Shown here: in pieces, positions 43,100 to 55,565 of the stretch
How the letters are laid out: the number at the start of each line of letters is the position of its first letter
Numbering within the stretch: the first letter of the stretch is position 1
Source of the DNA: Petrolisthes cinctipes
Taxonomy: Eukaryota; Arthropoda; Malacostraca; Decapoda; Porcellanidae
Direction: 5' to 3'
DNA: 64,000 bases
Assembly: GCA_033782935.1 (NCBI GenBank)
Contig: JAWQEG010000516.1
Location: 1-64,000 of the forward strand
Position numbers and translations under genes: made by a program
The notes under the pieces: model-generated
Database searches by the model: none
Told to the model about the DNA's origin: nothing
The model's input: the letters and a program-made list of their open reading frames with translations, nothing else

Positions 43100-44280
43100 A
43101 GGTGCTGGAAATATAATAATAACAATATAAATAATAATAATAAACTATGGAGCAGGATGGGTGTGATGGTTGTGTAAATGATGGACACGGCTCATGATGC
43201 CTCGGGAATAAACAAACCATTTCTCAGTATCCATCATCGTCTGAGGTGTTAGAATGTTTCACACCAAAACTGCACCCATAGTTGTTTGATGGTGTGTACA
43301 ATGGGTCCTAAAAGGTACGAAGGGATGGCAAGCTGCAGTAGTAGTAAGCAAGCAGGACAAATAATGGGGTCAGAAAATATAATGAACTCAATATTAATAA
43401 GAATGTAATATCGGCCACAAGAATTCCTACACACGCTGTTGTTTTCAAAAGTTTACAACATATAGGTCATGTACGACTATGTAACTATAATACAACATTA
43501 TTATTAGATTTGTTGTTTTGTAATCACCGAGTCACTTTGTAGATGATTCATTACAGTACTTCCACAATAATGACCTCTCTTTCCATATTCCCTGTGTAAG
43601 AATTGGTGTGGCCAACTATACAAAGGTATGTTGTGTAGCCAGCAGTACAAGTAATGGTCCAGACAGGTGTGTTGGTGGTGGTGGTGTTTCTGGGGCCACA
43701 AGTTTTGAACTAATTATTAAACTGTCTGCTGCACTATTACAGGTTTATGATCACAATAACAATAATATCATCTGGGAGACGTGTAATTACACTCCAAGGC
43801 AAAGAGGATTTGTGGTGCTAATGAATATTGGGTAAGCAGATTATTATTGGGGCTAAGTTAAGTAAGGTATTTCCCACCAAGTGTGGCTTGAGATGACTTT
43901 GCTAATGTATATGTACTATACAAAGGAAGATAGAATCAGTATAATAATAATAATAATAAATTAAAATGAACTAATGAAAAGAGTAAGGAAGAGGATGTGA
44001 GTTTGAAGGAATGAAAATGAAGATGGACAGAAGTCAAGATGAGAGATGAGGATTTAATTAAAGGAGGCAGAGGAAAGGCACATAGATGAGTATGAGAGCT
44101 AAAGGAGATGAGAATGAGGAGAGAAAATAATAGAAGTGAGAGTGAGAAAGATGATGATGACAGAAGGGAAGGGTATGAATGAAAGTTTGAAGTGACGGAG
44201 ATGAGAATAGCGAGAGTTAAATAATGTAAGATAAATTTCAGTGACAGAGGTGAAGGGTGTGAAGGTAGATATAGATACCG
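43100..44280. other. Non-coding stretch
   Basis: AT-rich DNA with short (ATA)n tracts (about 43120-43142, 43941-43962) and a purine-rich block (about 43970-44280). A piece at about 43408-43433 (TATCGGCCACAAGAATTCCT) resembles one end of the 12083 MITE, without a partner. Confidence 0.4.
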
Positions 44281-44287
44281 AGGAGAA

Positions 44288-44449
44288 TTAAGGGGATGGT
44301 TTAGTCTTTACATTATTGGAGGTAGTGATTCCTCCAAACTATTCCCAGCAACAAACCACCATTATATTTTGTTAACTTAGTCCTGTTTTCTGACATACTT
44401 TGGAGGAATCAAGGCGCTCCAATGCACCAGATGTATACTATCCCCTTAT
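44288..44449. mobile_element. TTAA-target MITE (family M), copy 3
   Basis: Starts TTAAGGGGATGGT and ends ACTATCCCCTTAT (last base changed). Internal TGATTCCTCCAAACTATTCC (about 44327) and CATACTTTGGAGGAATCAAG (about 44394) in inverse orientation. Confidence 0.8.
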
Positions 44450-44509
44450 GGTCGTCATCAGCTGTGGGTAAATTATTGAAAGATTAAAAACTGTCTTGAA
44501 GACACTTAA

Positions 44510-44677
44510 TATTTTATGGTGGATTCTTTTGTTGGTAGATTGGTGGGCTACTGATTCCTCCAAGCTATGCCACCAAACAAATCCCCCATGAAAGTAACAT
44601 TCAGGTCATCTGTTTCCTGGTATAGTTTGGAGGAATCACAGACCTTCCAATTCACCAACAAGATAATCTCCACTTAA
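44510..44677. mobile_element. TTAA-target MITE (family M), degraded copy 4
   Basis: Internal TGATTCCTCCAAGCTATGCC (about 44552) and TATAGTTTGGAGGAATCACA (about 44622); right end near TTAA 44674-44677; left end not defined. Confidence 0.55.
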
Positions 44678-46068
44678 ACTGATGACAACAATGAAGTGAA
44701 GAGAAGGAGAATGTGAAGGAGGAAGAAGGAGAAGGGAAGTGTCTCGTTGGTGAGATAATAAAACTTCATTATATTCAGGGAAAGTTTCACTCTCAGTATT
44801 GGAAAAAACATATTCGCATTTCTTTACCATTAGAGAAATTTAAAGTATAATCGTAAGATTTGCCCCTTTCTAATGCTGAAAACTCAGCTAATCCACACCG
44901 TAGTTGCCAAATGGTATATAATGTTTTCTTTCTTTTTATTTATTTTATTGTATTTTTACTTTTTTTATATATACCCCTACCTCGGGACAAGAGGCCATCA
45001 GTCGTAGCCTGAGACTGAGGCCCCGAGATTATCGAGTGAAGCTTTGAGGTGTTGGTTTCTTCACATATTTGTTTATACACGTCACTTTCTGGAGAGGTTA
45101 ATGTCTGTTTGTGTTAGTTTACAAAATCTTATTTAGTAGTATGAGAAGAAAAAGCAAAAGCCTACTTAATCCTACCCTATGCTATAACTGCATTATATTT
45201 AAGACAAAATACTACAGTTACAGCGAATCTATTCAAAGATTTTTTTTTGGTTAAAATCCGATTGGGTAACTTTATTCTCTGGGTCATCATTCTCATTATA
45301 TTCAATAATTCAGTAAATTCCCCCTCCCCTAAAACCATCAATCATTAAAATCACATAACGTATATCTGTAAAAATGAAGTCACAACTCTTACTCAACAAC
45401 TTGCCTAATGCATGAATTATGTATGCTAGAGGATTTCACGTTAGTACAGAAATGAGAGTCAACTCACTGCCAGCAAGAATACCAACCCCACAGTACAGTC
45501 ATACATGTAGCTTCGATCTTTTCTCAGCAGGATCTAGCCAGCAATGCCGGTACTTTTTTGGGAGAGTGTTCCACCCATTTTCTTGATGGTAACTCAATTG
45601 TTGGTACTGAGACTGTACTATACCTTCGTAACACACAGGATGTCAAAGGTGGCTCAGAAGGTCAGTGTGTGGGTGACTGGGTGTGTCAGTAGAATTGTAT
45701 AAGTGTAAACGCGTTTGGGAATGCCATCCATTATTGTGGTGTTCACTAATGGAGTGTTTTCATGGGTTTGCGTGCGTGTATGATTTCATGCGTGTTTCAT
45801 GAATGTGTAAATGCATAGGCGATAGTCTGAACGTGTTATGAAGGAATGTGTGTGTAATAATAATAATAAATGTTAAAGGCTGCAAATAAATGGCAGTCAA
45901 TGGGACAGAGTGAAGCACACACAAGACTGTTTGAAACACAACTATAGCACACATCACAGATGAGGAGTGGCCCAGAGACCTCACCACCCACGTGAGACCC
46001 GAGTCAGCTTCGGCTATGGCTCAGTGTTGCCGCGTTTTCTACACAACACTGAGGAATACTGTTGCCAG
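44678..46068. other. Non-coding stretch
   Basis: No gene supported. Around 44980-45035 a segment (GAGGCCCCGAGATTATCGAG) is the inverse of sequence at about 62010-62035, a low-copy dispersed repeat of unknown kind. Confidence 0.4.
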
Positions 46069-46842
46069 CAGGGCTTCCATTCTAGGGTAAAATACCCTAA
46101 ACTAGGGTAATTGGACCCTTCCTAGGGTAGTGTTTAGGGTAATGCATAAACTAGGGTAATTCTAGGGTAATCTGCCGTCAGGCTGGTTTTTATTTAATAG
46201 TGTCCGATTAATGTACTGTACATATTATCATCCCCGTGATTTGTATGAGCATACCCGCCGGGCGCCAGGGATAGGGAGGTAGGGAGGTGGGTACCAACCT
46301 ACTGGAACTCATGTCACTTTGATCCTTACGTAAATAGTTTGTAAGGATGAATATTGCTTATAATCATGAGGATTTTTCCGCCTTTTCTTTTCCCTCTGAA
46401 CTGTTCCCGTTCGATATTGTGTGGGTGCAACCAAGAGTCATCCATAAGTAATTATGTCGTACGTACGAATATTCTAAGCATAACCATGAGTGCTTTTACG
46501 GCTTTTATATTATCCTATTTCGTCCCGTACGCGTTCTCTTCTGAAATCTGGAGCGTGAAGCTGTTCTCTTGATCTCTTCACAAGTTCACACACACACAGT
46601 CAGACACTTGCGAGGACGAGTCCACACAATACAGCAGCTGCAATAGTGCTCCTACCAGCTATATTCTACTTGAAGGTGGCCTCCTCCCATATAAACAGTT
46701 AACTTCATATCCATTCTATAAGGTAATTTATTATTGTATATATGCATATTTTTCTTGAACTAAGTTATGTTAACTGCGAATAAGTGAAAGAAAATGAAAA
46801 TGCTATTAAGGTATATTTAGCCGAAAATAGCCTATGCTATTT

Positions 46843-46920
46843 AACCCTTACACTGCCGCCGACAGCATATGCTGATCGCTACAGAGCACTCCCCAGTGCC
46901 ACCGACAGCATATGCTGTTT
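46843..46920. repeat. Duplicated palindromic motif within hAT 1
   Basis: TTAACCCTTACACTGCC (46843) is followed by CCGACAGCATATGCTG twice (46858-46873 and 46903-46918). CAGCATATGCTG is a perfect 12-bp palindrome. It could be one end of a TTAA element; no second end was found. Confidence 0.55.
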
Positions 46921-47291
46921 TCACTTGTAATAATTGTTTAAAAGTGGGAATGGTAGGTTTAGGTACTTGGTGGTTACTGACAACTCACCATGGTTTGGCA
47001 CCAAACACAGTTGTTGGAGTATAATATGAGACATTAGGTGGTAAACTTATGTTCATTGGAGCCTACTAGCCAGTATTCTGGGAGCTCGTTTTGGTTTATA
47101 ACCGACCGGCGGCCGTGGTTTTTGTTATTTCGTCGTAATGCATCAATAAATTATATGATTGGAACTTTTTATATTAGTATTTACTATTTATTATTTATAT
47201 GGTGTACAGTAGGCTATATTTATATGTTTGAAAAATTTGTGTTATTGAAGACAAATTTTCTAGACCTTACTTAGAATTCCTAGACTACAAC

Positions 47292-48089
47292 TTGGGTAAG
47301 TTTAATAGTTACAACACACTTTTCCAGTCTGAGGCTCCAAATTTCTTCACATTAAAAACTGAAACGTGTAAACTCATTAGAAGTTTATGTTCAGACTTCA
47401 TGGATGTAAGTTTTGTTAAGAAAGCAGACATTTCTCTCCTTACTCCTGCTCATCCCATGTTTTCTAGTACGTTCGTCCCAACTGAGAATATTTATCTAGG
47501 AGTGAGTGCATCAACATCAGTAAATAATATGAAAATATCAGGAGCAGCTACTAAAGAAGAACTTTCTCAGTTTCAAAAGTCATGTCAGTCTTTCCTGATA
47601 GAAGCTGTACTCCAAATCCAAAAAAGATATTCCTTGAATGACAAAATTCATGACATAGTAGGCTGCATCAACCCACACTCTGCTTCTACCCTTAACCCTC
47701 CCTCCCTAGCATTTTTATTTGATGAACTGCCCCAGTTACAAAAATTTGCTGACAAAAAGCTTGTGGATGAAGAGTGGAGACTACACTACTTGGATGAGGA
47801 ACTATCTAAACAACTAAATTTCATGCAGTACTGGAAGATAGTATTAAATAGGAAAAATGATGCAGGCCTACAATGTTACCCTAATTTATCAGATGTTATT
47901 TCCACTCTCCTTTCACTACCTTTTTCAAATGCTGCTGTGGAACGTTTTTTCAGTCAATTAAACATAACAAAAACCTCATTAAGAAGCTCTCTAAAAAATT
48001 AAACAATATGTGGTCTCATGCATGGAATTTATTACATGAAACGCCTTGGTTTTGATGACAATATGCTAAAAGCAATGAATAATGTTTAA
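47292..48089 (+). pseudogene. hAT transposase C-terminal fragment (hAT 1)
   Basis: Open frame to 48002 that starts in mid-protein; the BED finger and first catalytic Asp region are absent from the element. It resembles the C-terminal half of hAT transposases (FVKKADISLLTPAHPMF, LQIQKRYSLNDKIHDIVGCI) and ends with the dimerisation segment LLSLPFSNAAVERFFSQLN (about 47920-47976). An in-frame TAA at 48000-48002 cuts off about 27 further codons that continue in frame to TAA 48087-48089. The upstream half of the element has no transposase sequence, so it is an internally replaced, non-autonomous copy. Confidence 0.8.
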
Positions 48090-48404
48090 TAAGAGTGATG
48101 CTACATGTTCTGAGGCTGCAAATATGTAAGTCTCCTGGAGGTGTTACAGTGTTAGCAGATAGAGTATACAACTGCATATTTCTAAATAAAATACCCTTTA
48201 ATTTATGCGGCATTTGTTTTTTTCCTGTGTGTGTGGGGGGAATGTTTGGGGGGGGGGCAATATATAAACTTATGTATGATAGTGCATGAATCAACAATTT
48301 TATGAAGAACTTCGACAATCTAGGGTAAAACACTCGAATCTAGGGTAATATCGACAAAAATCTAGGGTAGGATTTCATCAACTCATGGAAGCCCTGGTTG
48401 CCAG

Positions 48405-49327
48405 CTAGTACACGGGCGGCGGTGGGCGGCGGCCCAGCCTTGCCGCCGTGACCACACCGAGTGTGGTTGAACGCTTAGTGAACGAACCATGATGAGTCTT
48501 CTTGTTTAATGTTCTTCCTGTTTATAGAGAATGGCATTACAAGAGGTACGACTAATGTACATAAATGGTCGCTTTTTCTCAATTGAATAGCTAATATTTC
48601 CGACTCGGAATATAACTGATATTCCAGTATTTACATTTTATTATGGTTTGGAAAATTGTGTTTTTCATTCCCTAGTTGTCCCTCATTTTCTCCCGGGAAA
48701 TACAGTAACGATTGATTTTATCCATACCTTGAATGTGCGTATTTTTTTATGCAAATGCAGTATTTAATTAAAATCACAACGAAAAGATCATGTAAACAAA
48801 GAAAAATCTGTAACAACTCTTTAATTACAAATAATATCATAAACCTTGAGTTTCACAAATATACCATTAATATGTATGACAAATGTAAGAAAAATAAAGT
48901 ACAATTTAGATATGTATTTGAATAATTGCATTTAACAACATTATCAACAGGAGAAGTGAGTAATCAAATATATACTTAAATTATTGAATAAACAAAGAAA
49001 CGAACATTAATGTAGTGTACATCGACCCAAATACATTGGCAGAGACCCGACGGGTGTGGGGTATGGGTATAGGTCTGGTAACAGTGGAGAAACCTGCCAA
49101 ATGTTCAATAAACTGTACTTGTTTAATACCTTCTTAGCTGTTTGTCATTATCATTATAATTGATAATGATCAAAATTGTAAGAATAATAATATATAATAA
49201 AGGAATCAACAGCTACAGCACTGAAGGCTACGATTGGCAGAAAGTTTTTCCACTGTTACCAGATTAGCACCCAAAACCAACACCAGTCGGCTCTCAGCAA
49301 ATTTATGGAAAATAATAACAAAAATAA
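48405..49327. other. Non-coding stretch
   Basis: AT-rich apart from a GC-rich start (48410-48470). No coding or element ends supported; the 3' end of hAT 2 must lie in here or be missing. Confidence 0.4.
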
Positions 49328-51423
49328 TTATGACTTAAGAATAGCATTTATCATATCATCTGTTGGCTTGAAATTATAGCATGCCCCGTGGACTTTTACT
49401 GCCTCAGAAACGAGAGTCAGTGATTGCAGTGCAGGCATTTGGAGACGATTCCGGATATCTGTTTTAATTAAATTCATTTTAGAAAATATTCGTTCTGCAG
49501 CAGTATTAGAAGTTGGCAGTGCCAATACTTGCAATGCAAAGAGGGCAAAATTCTTAAACTGCTTTGTACCTTCATTGTCTTCTAACTCTCCCAATTTTAT
49601 ATAGAAATCATGGATATCAGAGGTGTCGTTCTTGAGATAGACTAAGTTAGGTGTACTGTCCAAATTCCTCCATTCATTATCTAGGTCTTGTAAACTTCCT
49701 ACGTACAGCCTGGGTACAAGCTTTACAAAATCTGTCAAAGAGGGCATCAACTCCCTACTTTTGCTGTCTACTACCTTATTTTTACCTAAGAATGATGCCA
49801 TATACCACAAAGGTGAGTTAAGGTCAAACCTCTTTTGCATTTGTTGGTACATAGTGATCATAAATTCTCGACAGCGGGATCGGACATGGTCAACCATACC
49901 TTGATTACGAATGTACACTTCTGTTTGGAGAAGGCCGTGGATAGCTGATCCTAAGTAGATCTGATTTAATGGCAAATGATTAGAACTTAACATTGGATCA
50001 AATGTCATCAGATCAGCTTTTTCCACAACATCTCTTCGACAGAAGTATCCTAGGAGGTTTCTAAAGAGCTGAATTATGGGGTCATTTAGTAAATGTACAG
50101 TTGGTGTATCTCTCTGAAATAGTAAGTTAATTTTTGAAAATGTTGGCAAAATGAAATTAAGAAAATTGTAGTACAGAAATACTGAAGGATCCTTGAGATC
50201 TTTTACAATAAATTCCACAGATCAGAGCCTTTCACCAAGTTCGTTTTCTATAAAAAACAATTTGAGTGCAGCCCACTGCTCAAGGATTCTCTCTACTGCT
50301 TTATGTAAAAGAAAGCCATCTGGTTTGACAAGCATGCAAAATTTTGTGGGGTTTTAATTCTAGGAATAATTGTGCCTGTTTAAACTGGTGTTGTCTTTTT
50401 GAGCTATGGGAAAAGTATGAATATATATTCCTGAGTAGATCCTCACAATGTCTAGGTAGAGTTTTTGCAGCTTCAGACGCACATAAATGTATACTATGGC
50501 AAATGCACCTGAAGATTGTTATACCTGGCAAGTCTGCTCTCAGTCGGCTGGCTAGAGAATTATTGTCCCCCATTAGGTTGGAAGCACCGTCAGCTGCAAA
50601 TCCCACAACATTGCTCAGAGGAATGTCATATGCAGATAAAGTTTTCAGCAGTAAAGTATATAAATGTTCCCCAGTTGAGCCCACGCATTCCTTGTTGTCG
50701 TCATCATATACATCAATGAGTTCCAAGGTGCCAGTCTTCATCGTTGTCGTATCTGTATCATAATATTTAACAACCAACGTCAAACATTTAGTGGTGCTGA
50801 CATCCGTGGACTCATCAATGATTACAGAAAACTTATGACCTTTGAGCTTACTTACCATATCCAAAGTTACACATTTACCAATCGCTTTTGCTACCTGAGT
50901 GCATTTGGTTTTCTTCATGCACATTCCTTGTGCGATTGGCGAATCTGGAAACATGGTTTTGCATAGTTCTACCAAATGATCTGCAATGGTGAATGGTAAG
51001 TTATGCTCAGCTATAAAGCATATTAACAAGATCTTCGCTAATGCTATGGTGTCATTAAGACAACGGCGTCCATCAACCGGCTCAACTTCCTGTACATCCC
51101 TCACCCTATCCTCCTGCCTCTGCAGCATGTGTGCCTCATTGGTGATGTGTCTGTAATGAGATACATACTAATAGCCTACGTAAGGCGGTGGGATGGTTGA
51201 TATAACTCGATGCTTGTCAAGAGAACAATATTAAAACAACAAAATAAAGGTTTGATAGTGTACTGTATACCTTATGTCTCTTAATAGTGGAAAGTTCGGC
51301 ATTGAATTCTTTGTTGCATACTGTGCAGTAAGCTCTCTCTGCATTGCCGTCCACCCGTGACAACCAATGCCTGAACTCCTCATTCACCAACCATTCGTCT
51401 CTCAGTTTTCGCTTGGGAGGCAT
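49328..51423 (-). pseudogene. hAT transposase (hAT 2), BED-finger type, degenerate
   Basis: Exon 1 (51423-51270) encodes a BED-type zinc finger (CTVCNKEF, IKRHK) and ends at a GTATAC donor. A TTACAG acceptor near 51150 starts exon 2, which is out of phase by an indel. The catalytic core is open from 51128 to 50301: FSVIIDESTDVSTTKC (first Asp, about 50830), GFAADGASNLMG (second Asp, about 50600), CICHSIHLCASEAAK (about 50490). A frameshift near 50310 and a stop at 50223 follow. The C-terminal part (50218-49328) ends in the dimerisation segment LALPTSNTAAERIFSKMNLI (about 49530-49470). It would cut and paste DNA; it is now inactive. Element ends are not found. Confidence 0.88.
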
Positions 51424-51429
51424 GCTAAC

Positions 51430-52439
51430 CTTTAAATTTATATCAATATTAGTTCAAGGGCCTGAGATACGAATATTATGAATGCCGGTATACAAAGGAG
51501 GCCTACAGATAAAACACGAATGATAGACATGTTCGTTTTCTTTATAAATTTCTCTGAGAGAAAACTGATTTAATAGCTTTGAGGGGAACTCAATATCATT
51601 CAGTGCATTGAATAAAGAGGTGATAAATAACAAAACTATATGCCCCTCACACACCCGTGACTTACCTTGATGAAGGCCTTGAAACAACTAACTTCCCTCA
51701 AAGTTTATAAGTAAAAAGGAAACTCTCATAATGTTCCGAAGATGGAAATAAATCAATATGATACTCCGGTCGTGAAGGTGTTTGTCATGAGAATATATCA
51801 TTGACATAAGGAAAGATTGATAATTGCAAGACACATTGAGGCATAAAATGAAAAGATATAAAACAATGTAGAATGATCATTTTAAATACAGCAACTTTCT
51901 TGTTTACTATTTAAAAACGTTAAATTAAAGTGTGGTGGTTCCCAATGTAGTCGAATGTGGACGAACTCCAACTTGACCACGGTGGGTTGCCAGACGTCGT
52001 CAGAAAACCACGTTTACACAGAAAAAAACACAAAACGGCATCCCTGGACCGTCACCGTCACTACACGCTAGTATATTTCTGTTCTTTACTGGCAACTCTG
52101 AACACTGGGTTACCAAAGGTAATTAAATTTGTGTGTATACAAATCTTTTATATTTTAGAATAATTTGAGTGTAAACTCAAATATGTTATTGTAAAAATAT
52201 TTGTAATTGTTTATTGTTTGATTTCACCTATACATTTCTTAGTTCAAGGTAACAGATTTTCGTTTATAAATGAAGGATATAGAAAGGGAAACTAAACATT
52301 ATATATACAACATTATATGTTTTTTTTTTAATTGAAACAAGAAATATAACTGTAAAATATATAATTAATAAACAAGTAAAACATTTAACATTTAACAAAC
52401 ATATACAATATTTTATTTATTGTAGGCTACATGGGCTAT
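51430..52439. other. Non-coding stretch with a hAT-type right end
   Basis: At about 51940-52045 the sequence (GTTGCCAGACGTCGTC ... AAAACGGCATCCCTG) resembles 55480-55565 next to hAT 3. Both read as the right end of a hAT family with a terminus near CAGGGTTGCCGTTTT. Otherwise AT-rich and empty. Confidence 0.5.
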
Positions 52440-53596
52440 TTATAAGGATTCCATCATTGCACCAGATACTTTAAATTTATAACACTCTCCTTGTTCCCTG
52501 ACTGCTTCAGATACATAACATAGTGATTTAAGAGAATGGATATTTAACTTATTTCTTATATCTGTTTCAATTAAATGTAGTTTAGAAAACAGTCTTTCTG
52601 CGTCTGTGTTTGTAACAGGCAGAGCTAAAATGTTTAAAGAAAACGTGGCCAGAGTTTTGAACAGATACTTATTATTTTTGGTCATATTCCCAAGTTTGGT
52701 ATATAACAAAACAGCATCACATGAATTTGTAGCCAACGTGTTTGACTTGGATGGAGAATTTTGTGTGGTTTTATGTCCAATAAGGTTTGAAATTGTTTAA
52801 ATTCATATTTGCGTTTGGCACTGTGAGCAAAATGGGTATAAATACTTCTTATCAATCAAATCTTCACAATGTCTGGGAAGAGTCTTAGCTGCTTCGGAAG
52901 CACACAAGTGGAGAGAATGACAAATGCATTTTAAAATTGTAATCCCTGGAAAGTTTTCCCCCTTAACCTACTGCATAAAGAGTTTGATTCTCCCATTAAA
53001 TTCGATGCTCCGTCTGCAGCAAAACCAACCAAATTATTCAGGGGAATATCATGAAAATTTAAAGTTTCAATAATCATGTTATACAGTGACTGGCCAGAAG
53101 ATCCAGTCGTTTGCATTTTGTCACCATAAATGTTAATTAAATCTAGCATCTTTGTAACAATTATTCCTTTGGCTGAATTATAAAATTTTGCTATCACCGT
53201 AAGACATTTGGTTGCACTGACATCAGTTGACTCGTCAATAATTATGGAAAATTTATGCTGCCTCAAATCTCTCACAAACTCTTCTGAGATAACTAAACCA
53301 ACTTTCTTTGCAATTTCTGTACACTTTGTTCTTTTCATGTGTAATCCCTGGGCAATGGCAGAGTCAGGAAATATTGTTTTAAAAAGATCTGTCATATGGT
53401 CAGCAATGAGGAAAGGTAAATTATGTTCGGCCATGAAACATATTAATAATATATATGCAACGTTTATTTTATACCGAATATCTTGACATCCCTGCTGATC
53501 TTCTTGACGAGACTTTTGACTAGAGCTGGCTGCATGAATTTGTGTTTTCTGTGGGACAGGAAATGATAATTTTTCTAGGTGTATCTTTAATTTTGC

Positions 53597-54448
53597 CTAA
53601 GGGGAGCCTCCACTGGCCCTCCAGTCAGATCCTTATCTCCAATCATTACCTCCCCAATCCTAATCCTCAATCCAGAGTCCCTGACCCAATCCACCCTCAT
53701 CCTAACCCCATTCCTAATCCTACCCTGGATCCCTAAATCCTTCACACAACCCCCGCATATTATGCTGCCCATGAGCGGCCCTCTGCGGGACCTTGAACTT
53801 GAAGTTGAAATCAGGTCCGTATGTGCGCATTAAAAAAATCGGCAAAATTCAATAGTCTGCCATACACCAGCCACTTCTCCATACTCAGTATAACTTAGGA
53901 AAGATAAAGAAAATGGAGGTATTACAAATTTAAAGCACTAACAAAAGAATTTTTAATTTAAATGTTTTTTCAAGTGATATTTTCCAGTATAATAGCTATC
54001 AACACGAAGGGTTTTTACATCATGTCAATTAATCTTTTCACACGTGATATACGTATACAGTATATGAGCACATTCCGTTAGAGGGATTTCCATCAAAAAT
54101 GATTATTTTATTTTTGGTGATTTTTTTTCCCCAAAATTTCAGGCGACAATTTATTTCAACAATTTCAGGCGAGGAATTTTCTCATTTACAGCAGTGACAA
54201 AGGACTTTTCGTTCCATAGAAGTGTTGCTATATATCAGAGGATAGTCCACATAAAATCTTATGCTATTCTGAAACATAGATATTTTTTTGTTAATATTTT
54301 CCATTTTTTTTTTCAAACGTTTTAAGAAAAATATTATTTGTTCTCGATTGCAATGAAAATTGGTCAGCATATGTCAAAAACCAACGAGGATTTTGCTTCT
54401 AAAATTAACAGGAGCGCAAATGGGGGTGAGAGTGGAGGCTCCCCTTAA
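53597..54448. mobile_element. TTAA-type non-autonomous element in the hAT 3 intron, about 850 bp
   Basis: Left end CTAAGGGGAGCCTCCACT (53597) and right end AGTGGAGGCTCCCCTTAA (to 54448) are inverse at 17 of 18 positions. The outer TTAA is kept on the right and changed to CTAA on the left. Internal CAATCC/TAATCC-rich repeats at about 53640-53740. No transposase. Confidence 0.75.
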
Positions 54449-54613
54449 GGGATAGTATGCATTTTCTATATTAGAGTGCCTTGATTCCTCCAAAGTATGT
54501 TGGAAAATGGGGCCAATGAGTAAATATAATTGTGATCTGTTGCTTGCAATAGTTAGGAATAATCAGTTGCCCCAGATGTACCACCAAACACAGTGTACTA
54601 TGTACCCCCTTAA
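54445..54613. mobile_element. TTAA-target MITE (family M), copy 5
   Basis: Starts TTAAGGGATAGTATGC and ends TACCCCCTTAA. Internal CCTTGATTCCTCCAAAGTAT (about 54479). It shares its left TTAA with the element at 53597-54448, so one inserted at the end of the other. Confidence 0.8.
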
Positions 54614-54839
54614 TTATTTTTTATAATATGCCATGATTGGTTCTTTTAACCTATGATTAAATGAAAAGGTTGCCTTACCTTGTGACGCTTTATTGCTGTA
54701 AGATCCCCAGAAAACGTCTTTTGGCATTTGTTACAGTAGGCTTTGGTTGGATCTCTATCTACTTTTTCTAGCCATGGTCTAAAATCGTCCATGTGTAACC
54801 ATTCATCCCTTAGTTTCCGTTTACCAACCATTTCAATCT

Positions 54840-55456
54840 GAAAATATCAAATATCAAATATGTCAATTTACAAAAGTTATAGGAAGGTATCCCATTTTCT
54901 GTTAAGTGCCGTATAATCTGTCAAATGTTTGCAATGGATAACTTCTCTATTTTCCTTACACTCGTAAAAAGTTAAAATTTTCAATCCAAAGGTAATGTTT
55001 ACGTATTAACACTTACCGGAGTTTGAGGGAAAGATGTCGGCGAGATATCTATAGTTCGTATTGTAGCTCTGGAACACCTTGGATGATGTCTTCAATGTGA
55101 ATGCACCCAGAGAACTGACATCTGCTTCAAATCTGTTTACAGTATCTGTCTTGATTTGACATAAATTGGTTCATAATTAATATGTTATTAAGGAATTTGT
55201 AAGTACAATGCAATTCCATACCCTAAAGAATTTGAAAAATAGTTAAACAAATATTTTTATGCTGCTTTGCCATGAAAATGCTTAATTTAATTTTGTAGAA
55301 AAAAATTCTGCACACAGAAGAACCCGAAAAGTCCATTCTAATTAGTGCTAAATATAATTTTAAGGACTTATTTGACGATAAAAAACATCATCTGTTATCA
55401 CTATTTATTTCCATTCATGTAAGGTCAGTTTTTACAAATTATATGTTTAGTTTTTA
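54840..55456. other. Non-coding stretch upstream of hAT 3
   Basis: Probably the 5' region of hAT 3; no other feature recognised. Confidence 0.4.
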
Positions 55457-55565
55457 ATGTGGTTTCTGTGCCGAGTGTGGATGTGGAAAAAAATTCTACG
55501 ATCAGTTGCCAGATGTCGCTATTTTTCTACGTTTCTCAGCAAAATTCTACAAAACGGCAACCCTG
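55457..55565. mobile_element. Probable right end of hAT 3 or relative
   Basis: Shares CAGTTGCCAGATGTCG and AAAACGGCAACCCTG with about 51975-52045. A CAGGGTTGCCG terminus fits hAT ends. The left end is not located. Confidence 0.5.

Larger units (their letters stand above)
46069..48396 (+). mobile_element. hAT transposon 1 with 8-bp target duplication
   Basis: 2328 bp. Ends CAGGGCTTCCAT (46069-46080) and ATGGAAGCCCTG (48385-48396), exactly inverse over 12 bp. GTTGCCAG flanks both sides (46061-46068 and 48397-48404), the 8-bp duplication typical of hAT. Several TAGGGTA repeats lie inside each end (about 46083-46172 and 48320-48370). It encodes only the C-terminal part of a transposase. Confidence 0.93.
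52440..54831 (-). pseudogene. hAT transposase (hAT 3), internally deleted, with an invaded intron
   Basis: Exon 1 (54831-54679) encodes a BED finger (CNKCQKTF, IKRHK) and ends at GTAAGG. The acceptor CCTGTCCCACAG puts exon 2 at 53548 in phase 0. The intron 53549-54678 holds two TTAA elements. The core reads FSIIIDESTDVSATKC (about 53250) and GFAADGASNLMGESNSLCSR (about 53020), then breaks near 52960. Most of the central and C-terminal part is deleted; only the dimerisation end remains at 52736-52440 (LALPVTNTDAERLFSKLHLI). It is related to hAT 2 by protein (same motifs, same intron position). Confidence 0.85.

Noticed and set aside
43408..43433. A third TA-target MITE
   Set aside because: Only one end resembles the 12083 MITE and no inverted partner was found nearby.
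43608..43835. A possible 75-residue gene
   Set aside because: No motif, no flanking gene signals, AT-rich surroundings.
46354..47274. Two short open frames in the left half of hAT 1
   Set aside because: They lack similarity to hAT transposases and fall in AT-rich DNA; chance frames are more likely.
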